From Lutibacter sp. (GTDB lineage Bacteria; Bacteroidota; Bacteroidia; Flavobacteriales; Flavobacteriaceae), in contig NZ_JABDRI010000043.1 of the NCBI RefSeq assembly GCF_013041805.1, forward strand, positions 1 to 34,706: a DNA stretch of 34,706 nt. The letters run 5' to 3'. The notes beneath the pieces are model-generated. The model saw only the letters and a program-made list of their open reading frames with translations, did no database searches and had not been told where the DNA came from. This document shows positions 16,448-25,300 of this stretch, in pieces. How positions within the stretch are numbered: the stretch's first letter is position 1; each line of letters begins with the position of its first letter. The position numbers and the translations under genes are program-made.

Positions 16448-17014
16448 ATGGCAACAACATCAGATATTAGAAATGGTTTATGTATAAAATACAATAATGA
16501 TATTTTTAAAGTAGTGGAGTTTTTACATGTAAAACCTGGGAAGGGACCAGCATTTGTAAGAACAAAATTAAAAAGTTTATCTACAGGTAAAGTTTTAGAT
16601 AATACCTTTCCTGCGGGAAGAAAATTAGAGGATATTCGGGTTGAAACTCGAAAATATCAATTTTTATATCCAGAAGGAGACACCTACCATTTTATGAATA
16701 CGGATGATTATAATCAAATAGCATTGCAAAAAGAAGCTCTTGATGCACCAGATTTATTAAAAGAAGGTGAGATTGTTACCATTATTTTTAATACAGAAGA
16801 TAGTATGCCTCTTTCAGTAGATATGCCTGCCTCTGTTATTTTGGAAATTACACATACAGAACCTGGTGTTAAAGGAAATACAGCAACAAATGCAACAAAA
16901 CCAGCAACTGTTGAAACAGGAGCAAGTGTAAATGTACCTTTATTTATTAATGAAGGTGACAAGATTAAAGTAGACACAGCCAAAGGAGCTTATTTAGAAC
17001 GTGTTAAAGAGTAA
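16448..17014 (+). CDS. efp: Elongation factor P
   Basis: EF-P binds between the P and E sites and relieves ribosomes stalled at polyproline. The 188-residue protein shows domain 1 with the tip loop HVKPGKGPAFVRTKLKSL, where Lys32 is at the position modified in E. coli (Lys34), then domain 2 (VETRKYQFLYPEGDTYHFM) and the OB-fold domain 3 ending FINEGDKIKVDTAKGAYLER. No epmA or epmB gene is visible, so the state of Lys32 is open. An 81-base gap separates it from lpxA; no exact TAnnTTTG box lies in that gap, so it may share the lpx transcript. The following LpxD-like gene starts 6 bases later. Confidence 0.97.
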   Translation: MATTSDIRNGLCIKYNNDIFKVVEFLHVKPGKGPAFVRTKLKSLSTGKVLDNTFPAGRKLEDIRVETRKYQFLYPEGDTYHFMNTDDYNQIALQKEALDAPDLLKEGEIVTIIFNTEDSMPLSVDMPASVILEITHTEPGVKGNTATNATKPATVETGASVNVPLFINEGDKIKVDTAKGAYLERVKE

Positions 17015-17019
17015 TATTT

Positions 17020-17943
17020 ATGAAATTTCCTCGCACTTATAGTTTAAAGGAAATTGCTGAATTAATCGGGACTACTTTTATTGGTCCAGAAAATTTTCCA
17101 ATTTCAGGATCTAATGAAATTCACGTAGTAGAGCCGGGTGACATTGTTTTTGTTGATCATCCTAAGTATTATGATAAAGCTTTAGAATCAAAAGCTTCGG
17201 TTATTTTAATTAATAAAAAAGTAAAATGTCCTCAAGGAAAAGCCTTATTAATCTCGAAAGACCCATTTACAGATTTTAATAAGCTTACGAAACATTTTAA
17301 TCCTTTTAATAGTGCTAATACTTCAATTTCAAATTCCTCAATAATAGGAAAAAATACCATTATTCAGCCTAATGTTTTTATTGGAAATAATGTAAAAATA
17401 GGAGATAACTGTGTCATTCATCCAAATGTATCTATATATGATAATTGCCATATTGGAAATAATGTAACCATTCATGCAGGAACTATTTTAGGTGCGGATG
17501 CGTTCTATTATAAAAAACGTAAGGAAGGCTATGATAAATTATTATCTGGTGGTGCTGTAATTATTGAAGATAATGTAGACATTGGTGCGCTTTGTACAAT
17601 TGATAGAGGAGTAAGTGGAAATACTACTATTAAAAAAGGAACCAAAATTGATAACCAAGTTCAAGTTGGACATGATACCATAGTTGGTGAAAAATGTTTA
17701 ATTGCATCCCAGACAGGAATTGCGGGTTGTGTTGTTATTGAAGACGAAGTAACGTTATGGGGTCAGTGTGGGACAAATAGTGGTATTACCATAGGTAAAG
17801 GAGCTGTAATTTTAGGACAAACAGGAGTGACCAAATCTGTAAAGGGAGGGAAAACATATTTTGGAACTCCAATAGATGAAGCAAGAAAAAAAATGAAGGA
17901 AATGGCAGAAATCAAGCAATTAATTAAAAAGCAAAAAAAGTGA
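17020..17943 (+). CDS. LpxD-like hexapeptide acyltransferase (second copy)
   Basis: A 307-residue paralogue of LpxD. The N-terminal uridine-binding-like region (MKFPRTYSLKEIAELIGTTF, EPGDIVFVDHPKYYDKAL) and beta-helix repeats (IGNNVKIGDNCVIHPNVSIY, VDIGALCTIDRGVSGNT) are clear. The His in QVGHDTIVG (His218) corresponds to the LpxD catalytic base. It differs from the lpx-operon copy: it is shorter, has TLWGQCGTNSGITIG where LpxD has a canonical repeat, and ends in a lysine-rich tail (MAEIKQLIKKQKK) in place of the longer C-terminal helix. It may acylate another nucleotide sugar or a different chain length. It lies 6 bases after efp and is co-transcribed with it. Confidence 0.85.
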   Translation: MKFPRTYSLKEIAELIGTTFIGPENFPISGSNEIHVVEPGDIVFVDHPKYYDKALESKASVILINKKVKCPQGKALLISKDPFTDFNKLTKHFNPFNSANTSISNSSIIGKNTIIQPNVFIGNNVKIGDNCVIHPNVSIYDNCHIGNNVTIHAGTILGADAFYYKKRKEGYDKLLSGGAVIIEDNVDIGALCTIDRGVSGNTTIKKGTKIDNQVQVGHDTIVGEKCLIASQTGIAGCVVIEDEVTLWGQCGTNSGITIGKGAVILGQTGVTKSVKGGKTYFGTPIDEARKKMKEMAEIKQLIKKQKK

Positions 17944-17973
17944 TTTTTCTTTTATTCAGAACTTAGAAAAAAT

Positions 17974-17981
17974 TACTTTTG
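17974..17981 (+). promoter_or_regulatory. -7 box of sucD
   Basis: TACTTTTG is an exact TAnnTTTG match 36 bases before the sucD ATG, within the 74-base gap after the LpxD-like gene. Confidence 0.55.
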
Positions 17982-18017
17982 TAAAGTTTAAATACATAAA
18001 TTTAAAAATATACTTCA

Positions 18018-18890
18018 ATGAGTGTTTTAGTAAATAAAAATTCAAAAATAATTGTTCAAGGTTTTACAGGTGGAGAAGGTACATTTCATGCAACTCAAAT
18101 GATTGAGTATGGTACAAATGTTGTTGGAGGTGTAACACCAGGAAAAGGTGGGCAAACACATTTAGATCGACCTGTTTTTAATACGGTTCAAGACGCCGTA
18201 GATAAAGTAGGAGCAGACACTTCGATAATTTTTGTACCTCCGGCATTTGCAGGAGATGCAATTATGGAATCAGCCGCTGCTGGAATTAAAGTAATCATAT
18301 GTATTACTGAAGGAATTCCTGTAGCAGATATGGTAAAAGTAAAAGCTTATATTGACAACAAAGATTGTAGATTAGTTGGACCGAATTGTCCAGGTGTAAT
18401 TACTGCAGAGGAAGCAAAAGTTGGTATAATGCCAGGTTTTATCTTTAAAAAAGGAAGAGTTGGTGTTGTTTCTAAATCTGGTACTTTAACCTATGAAGCT
18501 GCCGATCAAGTGGTTAAAAAGGGATATGGAATTACAACAGCTATTGGAATTGGTGGAGATCCTATCATTGGAACTACAACAAAAGAAGCTGTGGAATTAT
18601 TAATGAATGACGATGAAACCGATTTAATAGTTATGATAGGAGAAATTGGTGGACAATTAGAAGCTGAGGCTGCTCGTTGGGTAAAAGCAACAGGAAATAA
18701 AAAACCAGTGGTTGGGTTTATTGCTGGGCAAACTGCTCCAAAGGGAAGAACTATGGGACATGCAGGTGCTATTGTTGGTGGTGCTGATGATACTGCCCAA
18801 GCAAAAATGGCGATTTTAAGAGAAAATGGAATTCACGTAGTTGAGTCTCCAGCTAAGATTGGAGAAAAAGTTGCTGAAATTTTAGGATAA
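18018..18890 (+). CDS. sucD: Succinate--CoA ligase, alpha subunit
   Basis: Alpha subunit of succinyl-CoA synthetase of the citric acid cycle, making ATP or GTP from succinyl-CoA. The 290-residue protein has the CoA-binding Rossmann start ([21 protein letters not shown]), [26 protein letters not shown], and the phosphohistidine His248 in [14 protein letters not shown]. The beta subunit gene sucC is not adjacent, as is usual in flavobacteria where the two are unlinked. It is a single-gene unit with its own promoter box and terminator. Confidence 0.97.
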   Translation: MSVLVNKNSKIIVQGFTGGEGTFHATQMIEYGTNVVGGVTPGKGGQTHLDRPVFNTVQDAVDKVGADTSIIFVPPAFAGDAIMESAAAGIKVIICITEGIPVADMVKVKAYIDNKDCRLVGPNCPGVITAEEAKVGIMPGFIFKKGRVGVVSKSGTLTYEAADQVVKKGYGITTAIGIGGDPIIGTTTKEAVELLMNDDETDLIVMIGEIGGQLEAEAARWVKATGNKKPVVGFIAGQTAPKGRTMGHAGAIVGGADDTAQAKMAILRENGIHVVESPAKIGEKVAEILG

Positions 18891-18910
18891 AATTGAACAT
18901 TAATATATGT

Positions 18911-18939
18911 AAAAAGCTTCCTTTAAGGAGGCTTTTTTT
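18911..18939 (+). terminator. Intrinsic terminator of sucD
   Basis: An 11-bp stem (AAAAAGCTTCC / GGAGGCTTTTT with one G-T pair), loop TTTAA, then a T-run, 20 bases after the sucD stop. Confidence 0.88.
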
Positions 18940-18950
18940 ATACAAATGTG

Positions 18951-18958
18951 TATATTTG
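18951..18958 (+). promoter_or_regulatory. -7 box of fabG
   Basis: TATATTTG matches TAnnTTTG exactly, 39 bases before the fabG ATG and just beyond the sucD terminator. Confidence 0.55.
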
Positions 18959-18997
18959 ATTCATTGTAAATTATTAAACATAAGGAACTAGTATATT

Positions 18998-19744
18998 ATG
19001 AAACTTTTAGAAAATAAAACCGCATTAATTACCGGAGCGACTAGAGGTATAGGAAAAGGAATCGCAATTAAATTTGCCCAACAAGGAGCAAATGTAGCTT
19101 TTACATATAGTTCATCTATTGAAGCGGCAAAAGAATTGGAAGAGGAACTAAAATCTTATGGCGTAATGGCCAAAGGATATCAGTCTAACGCTGCTAAATT
19201 TGATGCTGCCCAAGAATTGGCTGCGGCCGTTTTAAAAGAATTCGGGTCGATTGATATTTTAATTAATAATGCAGGTATTACAAAAGATAACTTATTAATG
19301 AGAATATCTGAAGAAGATTTCGATAATGTTATTGAAGTAAACTTGAAATCAGTTTTCAATTTAACAAAAGCTGTAATTAGACCTATGATGAAACAACGCT
19401 CAGGTTCAATAATAAATATGAGCTCTGTTGTTGGATTGAAAGGAAATGCTGGACAAACGAATTATGCTGCCTCTAAAGCAGGTATCATTGGTTTTTCTAA
19501 ATCTGTTGCTTTAGAGTTAGGCTCAAGAAATATAAGAAGTAATGTAATTGCTCCTGGTTTTATTGAAACTGAAATGACTGCTAGTTTAGCCGAGGAAACA
19601 GTTAAAGAATGGAGAAATTCAATTCCTCTAAAAAGAGGTGGGACTCCTGAAGATGTTGCCAATGCATGTGTGTTTTTAGCGTCAGATATGAGTTCGTATA
19701 TAACAGGACAAACATTAAGTGTTGATGGCGGAATGTTAACTTAA
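18998..19744 (+). CDS. fabG: 3-oxoacyl-ACP reductase FabG
   Basis: Short-chain dehydrogenase reducing 3-oxoacyl-ACP with NADPH in fatty acid elongation. The 248-residue protein has the cofactor motif TGATRGIGKG, NNAG (in ILINNAGITKDN), catalytic Ser143, Tyr156 and Lys160 in SSVVGLKGNAGQTNYAASKAG, and the family ending SDMSSYITGQTLSVDGGM. All residues needed for activity are present. The VWA-type membrane protein follows after one base, which suggests a two-gene operon. Confidence 0.93.
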   Translation: MKLLENKTALITGATRGIGKGIAIKFAQQGANVAFTYSSSIEAAKELEEELKSYGVMAKGYQSNAAKFDAAQELAAAVLKEFGSIDILINNAGITKDNLLMRISEEDFDNVIEVNLKSVFNLTKAVIRPMMKQRSGSIINMSSVVGLKGNAGQTNYAASKAGIIGFSKSVALELGSRNIRSNVIAPGFIETEMTASLAEETVKEWRNSIPLKRGGTPEDVANACVFLASDMSSYITGQTLSVDGGMLT

Positions 19745-19745
19745 A

Positions 19746-21782
19746 TTGTACATATTGGAAACAGCCACATTAATATTTATAATATTAGCAGTTTTTGCAG
19801 CTTTTTTTATTGCTGTTTTTCAATATACATATCAAAATAAAGAAGAAAGTAAATTAAAATATTTACTTTCTTCTTTGCGTTTTATTAGTCTGTTTTTAAT
19901 TTTTATTTTAATCATAAATCCATCTTTAAACAAAAATAAAATAGAAATTATAAAACCTAATTTAGTTGTAGTAGTTGATAATTCAACATCTATTAAATAT
20001 AGTTCACAAGATTCCACAGTTCAAAATTTAGTGAATTTATTTAAAAAGAATAAAGAACTAAATAATAAATATTTAGTTAGTTATTATGCGTTAGGAAGTT
20101 CATTATCAACATTGGACTCCTTAAGTTTTAGTGAGCATCAAACCAATTTATCACTACCATTCAAAGAATTTGATAAATTATTTGATCCAAGCGTAGCTCC
20201 TCTAGTTTTTATTTCGGATGGAAATCAAACTATTGGAAATAATGTTGAATTTGTGAATTATAAAAGCCCTGTATTTCCTTTTATAGTTGGAGATACAATG
20301 GTATTAGAGGATATCAAAATTTCACAATTAAATATAAATAAATTTGCGCAAATCAAAAATAAGTTTCCAGTTGAAATTTTTATTAATTATACGGGTAAAA
20401 AACAGGTTTCAAAAAGATTAACTATTTATCATAGAAATAAGATAATATTTAATCAAGTATATGATTTTTCTAGTTCGGAAAATGTGACTATTGCTTCACC
20501 GATGTTATTATCAGATACCGAAGGAATACAGTATTATACTGCTAGCATTGAAGAATTAAATAATGAAAAAAACACCATAAATAACACAAAAAATTTCAGC
20601 ATTAATGTAGTAGAAGAAAAATTAAAAATTTTAATTCTAAGTTCGATAATTCATCCTGATTTAGGGATGTTAAAAAAGTCAATTGAAAGCAATCAGCAAC
20701 GGTCTGTAACAATTAGTAATGTTACTGATTTTAATGGAGATTTTAAAAATTATCAATTAGTTATTTTATATCAACCTACTGAAAATTTTAAAACTATATT
20801 TACAGAAATTGATAAAAGTAAATTGAATTACTTTATAGTATCAGGAGTTCAAACTGATTGGAACTTTTTAAATAGCTTGAAGCTTAATTTTTCAAAAAGA
20901 ATAACTACACAAACTGAAAGTTACTTCCCAATTTACAATCCAAATTACGCTAGTTATTTAAATAATGATATCGGTTTTTCTGATTTTGCACCTTTGGAAG
21001 ATGGTTTTGGAGAGGTTTCATTTTCATCACCTATTAATATTTTATTATACAAACGAATTGGAACTATTGAAACAGAAAAACCACTCTTAGTAACCATTGA
21101 AAACTCAAACCAAAGAGCTGCAATTTTATTGGGGGAAAACTCTTGGCGTTGGCGAATGAATAGTTTTAATTCGACAAAAACATTTGAAAATTTTGATAAT
21201 TTTATTTCTAATTTAATTCAATATTTAACTTCTATTCAAAAAAATAAACGCTTAAAAGCTAATGTGAATCACATTTATTTTGCAAATGAAATTATACAAA
21301 TTTCAGCGAGCTATTTAGATGATAATTTTAATTTTAATACGCGTGCAAAGCTTTTCCTAACCATATCAAATACAGCTGATAATTTTATAAAGAAAGTTCC
21401 ATTTTCTGTACATAACAATCGGTTTTTTGTCGAATTATCTGAAATTCCACCAGGAGAATATAGTTATATTATTGATGTAGAAAATCAAAATTTAAACCTT
21501 AAAGGAAACTTTAAAATACTTTCTTTTGAAGTAGAACAGCAATTTTCAAATTCGAATGACATAGCCTTGAAATCAATTTCATCTAAAACAAATGGTGCTA
21601 TTTATTATGCTAACCAAGAACAAGATCTATTATCAAAATTAATAAATGATCAACGCTTCAAAAGTATTCAACAATCTAAAATTATTAAAACGCCTTTAAT
21701 TCATTGGAAATGGTTGTTAGGGATTATTATACTTTCGTTAAGTTTAGAGTGGTTTTTACGCAAGTATTTTGGTAAAATTTAA
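19746..21782 (+). CDS. Membrane protein with VWA and glutamine-amidotransferase-like folds
   Basis: A 678-residue membrane protein starting at TTG one base after fabG (a second TTG lies three codons on). Two N-terminal transmembrane segments (about residues 8-27 and 40-58) precede a von Willebrand A-like domain with a complete MIDAS start, DNSTS at 78-82 (VVVVDNSTS), and a later FISDGNQT. A following region starting KLKILILSSIIHPDLGMLKK resembles the class I glutamine-amidotransferase-like domain seen in BatA-related proteins, without a clear catalytic triad. A last transmembrane segment (WLLGIIILSLSLEWFLRKYF) ends the protein. It resembles widespread Bacteroidota VWA membrane proteins linked to aerotolerance-type loci; the role is unknown. 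Confidence 0.75.
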   Translation: MYILETATLIFIILAVFAAFFIAVFQYTYQNKEESKLKYLLSSLRFISLFLIFILIINPSLNKNKIEIIKPNLVVVVDNSTSIKYSSQDSTVQNLVNLFKKNKELNNKYLVSYYALGSSLSTLDSLSFSEHQTNLSLPFKEFDKLFDPSVAPLVFISDGNQTIGNNVEFVNYKSPVFPFIVGDTMVLEDIKISQLNINKFAQIKNKFPVEIFINYTGKKQVSKRLTIYHRNKIIFNQVYDFSSSENVTIASPMLLSDTEGIQYYTASIEELNNEKNTINNTKNFSINVVEEKLKILILSSIIHPDLGMLKKSIESNQQRSVTISNVTDFNGDFKNYQLVILYQPTENFKTIFTEIDKSKLNYFIVSGVQTDWNFLNSLKLNFSKRITTQTESYFPIYNPNYASYLNNDIGFSDFAPLEDGFGEVSFSSPINILLYKRIGTIETEKPLLVTIENSNQRAAILLGENSWRWRMNSFNSTKTFENFDNFISNLIQYLTSIQKNKRLKANVNHIYFANEIIQISASYLDDNFNFNTRAKLFLTISNTADNFIKKVPFSVHNNRFFVELSEIPPGEYSYIIDVENQNLNLKGNFKILSFEVEQQFSNSNDIALKSISSKTNGAIYYANQEQDLLSKLINDQRFKSIQQSKIIKTPLIHWKWLLGIIILSLSLEWFLRKYFGKI

Positions 21783-21800
21783 TGAAAGAGGAAATACAAT

Positions 21801-21836
21801 ATAAGATTTGATTATAATTAAATCAATAAATCTTAT
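21801..21836. repeat. Inverted repeat before the metal-efflux locus
   Basis: ATAAGATTT (21801-21809) is repeated inverted as AAATCTTAT (21828-21836); inside, GATT (21810-21813) pairs with AATC (21821-21824), leaving a seven-base loop and a three-base bulge. No U-tract follows on the plus strand, so a terminator role for the preceding gene is unlikely. It lies 65 bases before the His-rich gene and may be an operator. Confidence 0.45.
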
Positions 21837-21901
21837 GACACGACATCTATTATATTCATTTAAAATTTCAATCTTTACAAGGTTTTATAATACCCTTAGA
21901 G

Positions 21902-22282
21902 TTGCAAAAATTTTTAGTTATCATATTATCAAGTACTATACTATTTCAAAGTTTCAGCTTTGAAATAACTGATTTTAGTAGAATGCCAACTCTTGTAGAA
22001 CATCTTATTTCTCATGCTGAAAGTGGTGATAATTTTTCTGATTTCATAACAAAGCATTATGGAAGTGAAGCAAGATCTCATAAAAATGAGCATAAAGAGC
22101 ATAAAGAACTACCTTTTAAGCATAAGCATTTAGAATCTCATTTTCAACATCTGTATACATTTTATTCTCAAGATATTGTTATTTCATTTAAAGAATTAAC
22201 TTTCAAAGAAAATAAGTTTGCTTATACAGAACCTTCGACAACTTTATATGTAAATAATCTTTTACAGCCTCCACAAAAGTAA
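21902..22282 (+). CDS. Small His-rich exported protein of the metal-efflux locus
   Basis: A 126-residue predicted exported protein. The start is TTG at 21902, because an in-frame TGA at 21836 and no ATG lie upstream; the product then begins MQKFLVIILSSTILFQSFSF, a good signal peptide. Ten histidines lie between residues 34 and 83, mostly in RSHKNEHKEHKELPFKHKH and LESHFQHLY, with acidic neighbours, a pattern suited to binding zinc, copper or similar ions. The ending NNLLQPPQK is a motif I associate with a family found upstream of flavobacterial CzcA genes. The function is unknown; periplasmic metal binding or sensing is inferred from composition and place. The pump gene starts 80 bases downstream. 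Confidence 0.7.
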   Translation: MQKFLVIILSSTILFQSFSFEITDFSRMPTLVEHLISHAESGDNFSDFITKHYGSEARSHKNEHKEHKELPFKHKHLESHFQHLYTFYSQDIVISFKELTFKENKFAYTEPSTTLYVNNLLQPPQK

Positions 22283-22362
22283 CATAGTCTATTTATTTTT
22301 ATCGTTAAATTTGATGAGCATTTATTTGTTTATCAATTATATACATTTATAACTAATATTTT

Positions 22363-25300
22363 ATGTTAAAAAAAATCATTCAGATAAGTATTGAAAATAA
22401 ACTTATCATTTTATTAATTACAGCTGCTATTTTAGGTTTCGGATTATTTTCCCTTACTCAAATTCCAATTGGAGCTGTTCCAGACATTACAAATAATCAA
22501 GTACAAGTAATTACTACTTCTAGAAATTTATCAACTCAAGATGTAGAACAATTCATTACCTATCCTGTGGAATTAGAAATGGCTAATTTACCAGGGGTTC
22601 AAGAAATTAGATCTATTTCTAAATTTGGACTATCGGTAGTAACTATTGTCTTCGATGATGCAATAGGAACTTATTTACCACGACAATTAATTGCAGAAAA
22701 AATAAAAACTGCTGCAGAAAAAATTCCTGAAGGATTTGGAACACCAGAAATGGGTCCAATCACTACAGGTTTAGGTGAAATTTATCAATATATTTTAGAT
22801 ACCAAGCCTGGATTTAAAGATAAATATTCTCCTATGGAATTGAGAACACTTCAAGATTGGGTTGTGAAACGTCAATTATCAGGGATTCCAGGTGTTGTAG
22901 AAGTAAATACCTGGGGAGGATTTTTAAAGCAATATGAAGTTGCTATAAATCCTGAAAAACTAAAATCTATGAATATTCAAGCCACACAAATTATTGATGC
23001 GCTTGAAAAAAATAATAGCGTTGCAGGTGGTGGCTATATTGAAAAGACAAACGAAAGTTACTTTGTTAGAGGCGAAGGAATGATTAAATCTATTGACGAC
23101 ATTAAAAATATAGTCATCAAAAATATTGAAGGAATTCCTGTTTTGATAAAAGATGTTGCAGAAGTAAATTTTGGTTTTGCAAATAGGTTTGGTGCAATTA
23201 CCGGAAATGGAGAAGGAGAGAAGGTACTTGGGCAAATAATGATGCTAAAAGATGGTGATTCAAATAAAGTAATAGAAGCGGTTAAAGAGCGAGTTGAGGA
23301 AATTCAAAAAACATTACCAGAAGGCGTTTTTATTAATGGATTTTTAGAGCGAAGTGAATTAATTGGTAAAACCACTTTTACCATTGCTGAAAATTTAATT
23401 TTAGGTGTTATCATTGTAATTTTTGTGGTTATTTTGCTTTTAGGAAGTTTTAGGTCTGGTTTAGTAGTAGCTTCCGTAATTCCTTTATCATTGCTATTTA
23501 CATTATCTATGATGTACATTTTTGGTGTTGACGCCAATTTAATGAGTTTAGGTGCAATTGATTTTGGTATTATAATAGACGGTGCCGTAATTATTGTTGA
23601 ATTCATAGCCTTTAAAATTACAAGTAATAGTGCCCAGTTACAACAATTATCAAAAAGTGATCGGCAAGATACTATTGATGAAATTACTTATGAAAGTAGT
23701 TCAAAAATGATGACTTCCGCCGTTTTTGGTCAGTTAATTATATTGATTGTTTTTATTCCTATTCTATCATTAAGTGGTGTTGAAGGGAAAATGTTTAAGC
23801 CTATGGCGATGGCATTTAGTTTTGCTTTAATTGGAGCTATGTTTTTATGTTTTACGTATGTTCCTGTAATTGCATCGATATTTTTAAAACCTGAAAAAGT
23901 TACTAAAAATAATATTTCAAAGCGCTTAATGGATTTCTTTTTAAGCTTGTATGAACCAACAATAAAATGGGCATTAAACCATAAAAAAATTGTTATTTCT
24001 GCCTCTGTTGCATTACTAATTGGAACCGCTATTTTATTTAGTAGAATGGGTGGTGAGTTTATACCAACGCTAGATGAAGGTGATTTTGTGATTCAGCCCG
24101 TTTTAAAAACAGGAACATCATTAACAAAAACTACAGAAATTACGACACAAATTGAACAAATTTTACTAGATAATTTCCCTGAGGTTGACCAAGTTGTTTC
24201 ACGTATTGGTGCTGCTGAAGTTCCGACTGATCCCATGTCAATGGAAGAAAGTGATGTTATTATTAAACTAAAACCGAAAGGAGAATGGGTTTCGGCAGAC
24301 TCAAAAGATGAATTAGCTGATAAGTTTAAAGAAAAATTATCTATTATTCCGGGAATTGACTTTGAATTTACACAACCTATCGAAATGCGTTTTAATGAAC
24401 TAATAACAGGTGTAAGAGCTGATGTAGCTATTAAAATATTTGGTGACGACTTAGAAATTTTAGCTAAAAAAGCCGATGAAATAAAGTCTAAAATAGCAGA
24501 TGTGGAAGGCGCTGCAGACATCATTGTTGAGAAAATTGATGGATTACCTCAAATGACAGTTACTTATAATAGAAAAAAAGTAGCTCGTTATGGATTAAAT
24601 ATTCAAGAACTGAATCAAATAGTTTCTATGGCTTTCGCTGGACAAACGTTAGGAAATGTTTTTGAAGGTGAAAGAAGATTTGATTTGGTTGTAAGGTTAC
24701 AGCCGGAGTTTAGAAAAAATATTGATAATCTTCGGAATTTATATGTAGATGCTCCTTCAGGAAACAAAATTCCTTTGAATGAAGTAGCAAAAATTGAATA
24801 TTCAAAGGGTCCTGCGAAAATTTCAAGAGATGATACCAAAAGACGAATTGTAATAGGTGTAAATGTTAGAAACAGGGATATGGAATCCGTGGTAAAAGAT
24901 GTCCAAAGTATTATTGAAGAGCAAGTAAAATTACCTGTTGGATATACTGTTTCTTATGGTGGACAGTTTGAAAACTTAAACAGTGCAAAAGCACGTTTAA
25001 AAGTAGCAGTTCCAATTGCGTTGCTTTTAATTTTTATTCTTTTACACTTCGCATTTAAATCCATTAAAGAAGCTTTAATGGTATTTTCAGCAATTCCATT
25101 ATCTGCTGTTGGTGGAGTATTATTTTTATGGATGAGAGATTTGCCTTTTAGTATTTCAGCAGGTGTTGGATTTATAGCCCTTTTTGGTATCGCCGTTTTA
25201 AATGGTATTGTACTTATAGAACATTTAAAAGAATTAAAAGAACGAGGTATGGACAATGTATATGATCGAATTTTATTAGGAACTAAAGAGCGTTTAAGAC

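Noticed and set aside
21783-21901. AAAGAGGAAATAC at 21785-21797 as a ribosome binding site of a further small gene
   Set aside because: No start codon follows at a suitable distance with an open frame.
24093-24524. Long minus-strand frame (143 codons) inside the pump gene
   Set aside because: It lies wholly within the strongly coding CzcA-TolC frame, has no recognisable domain, and its Ser/Ile-rich product is typical of antisense of an A/T-rich gene.
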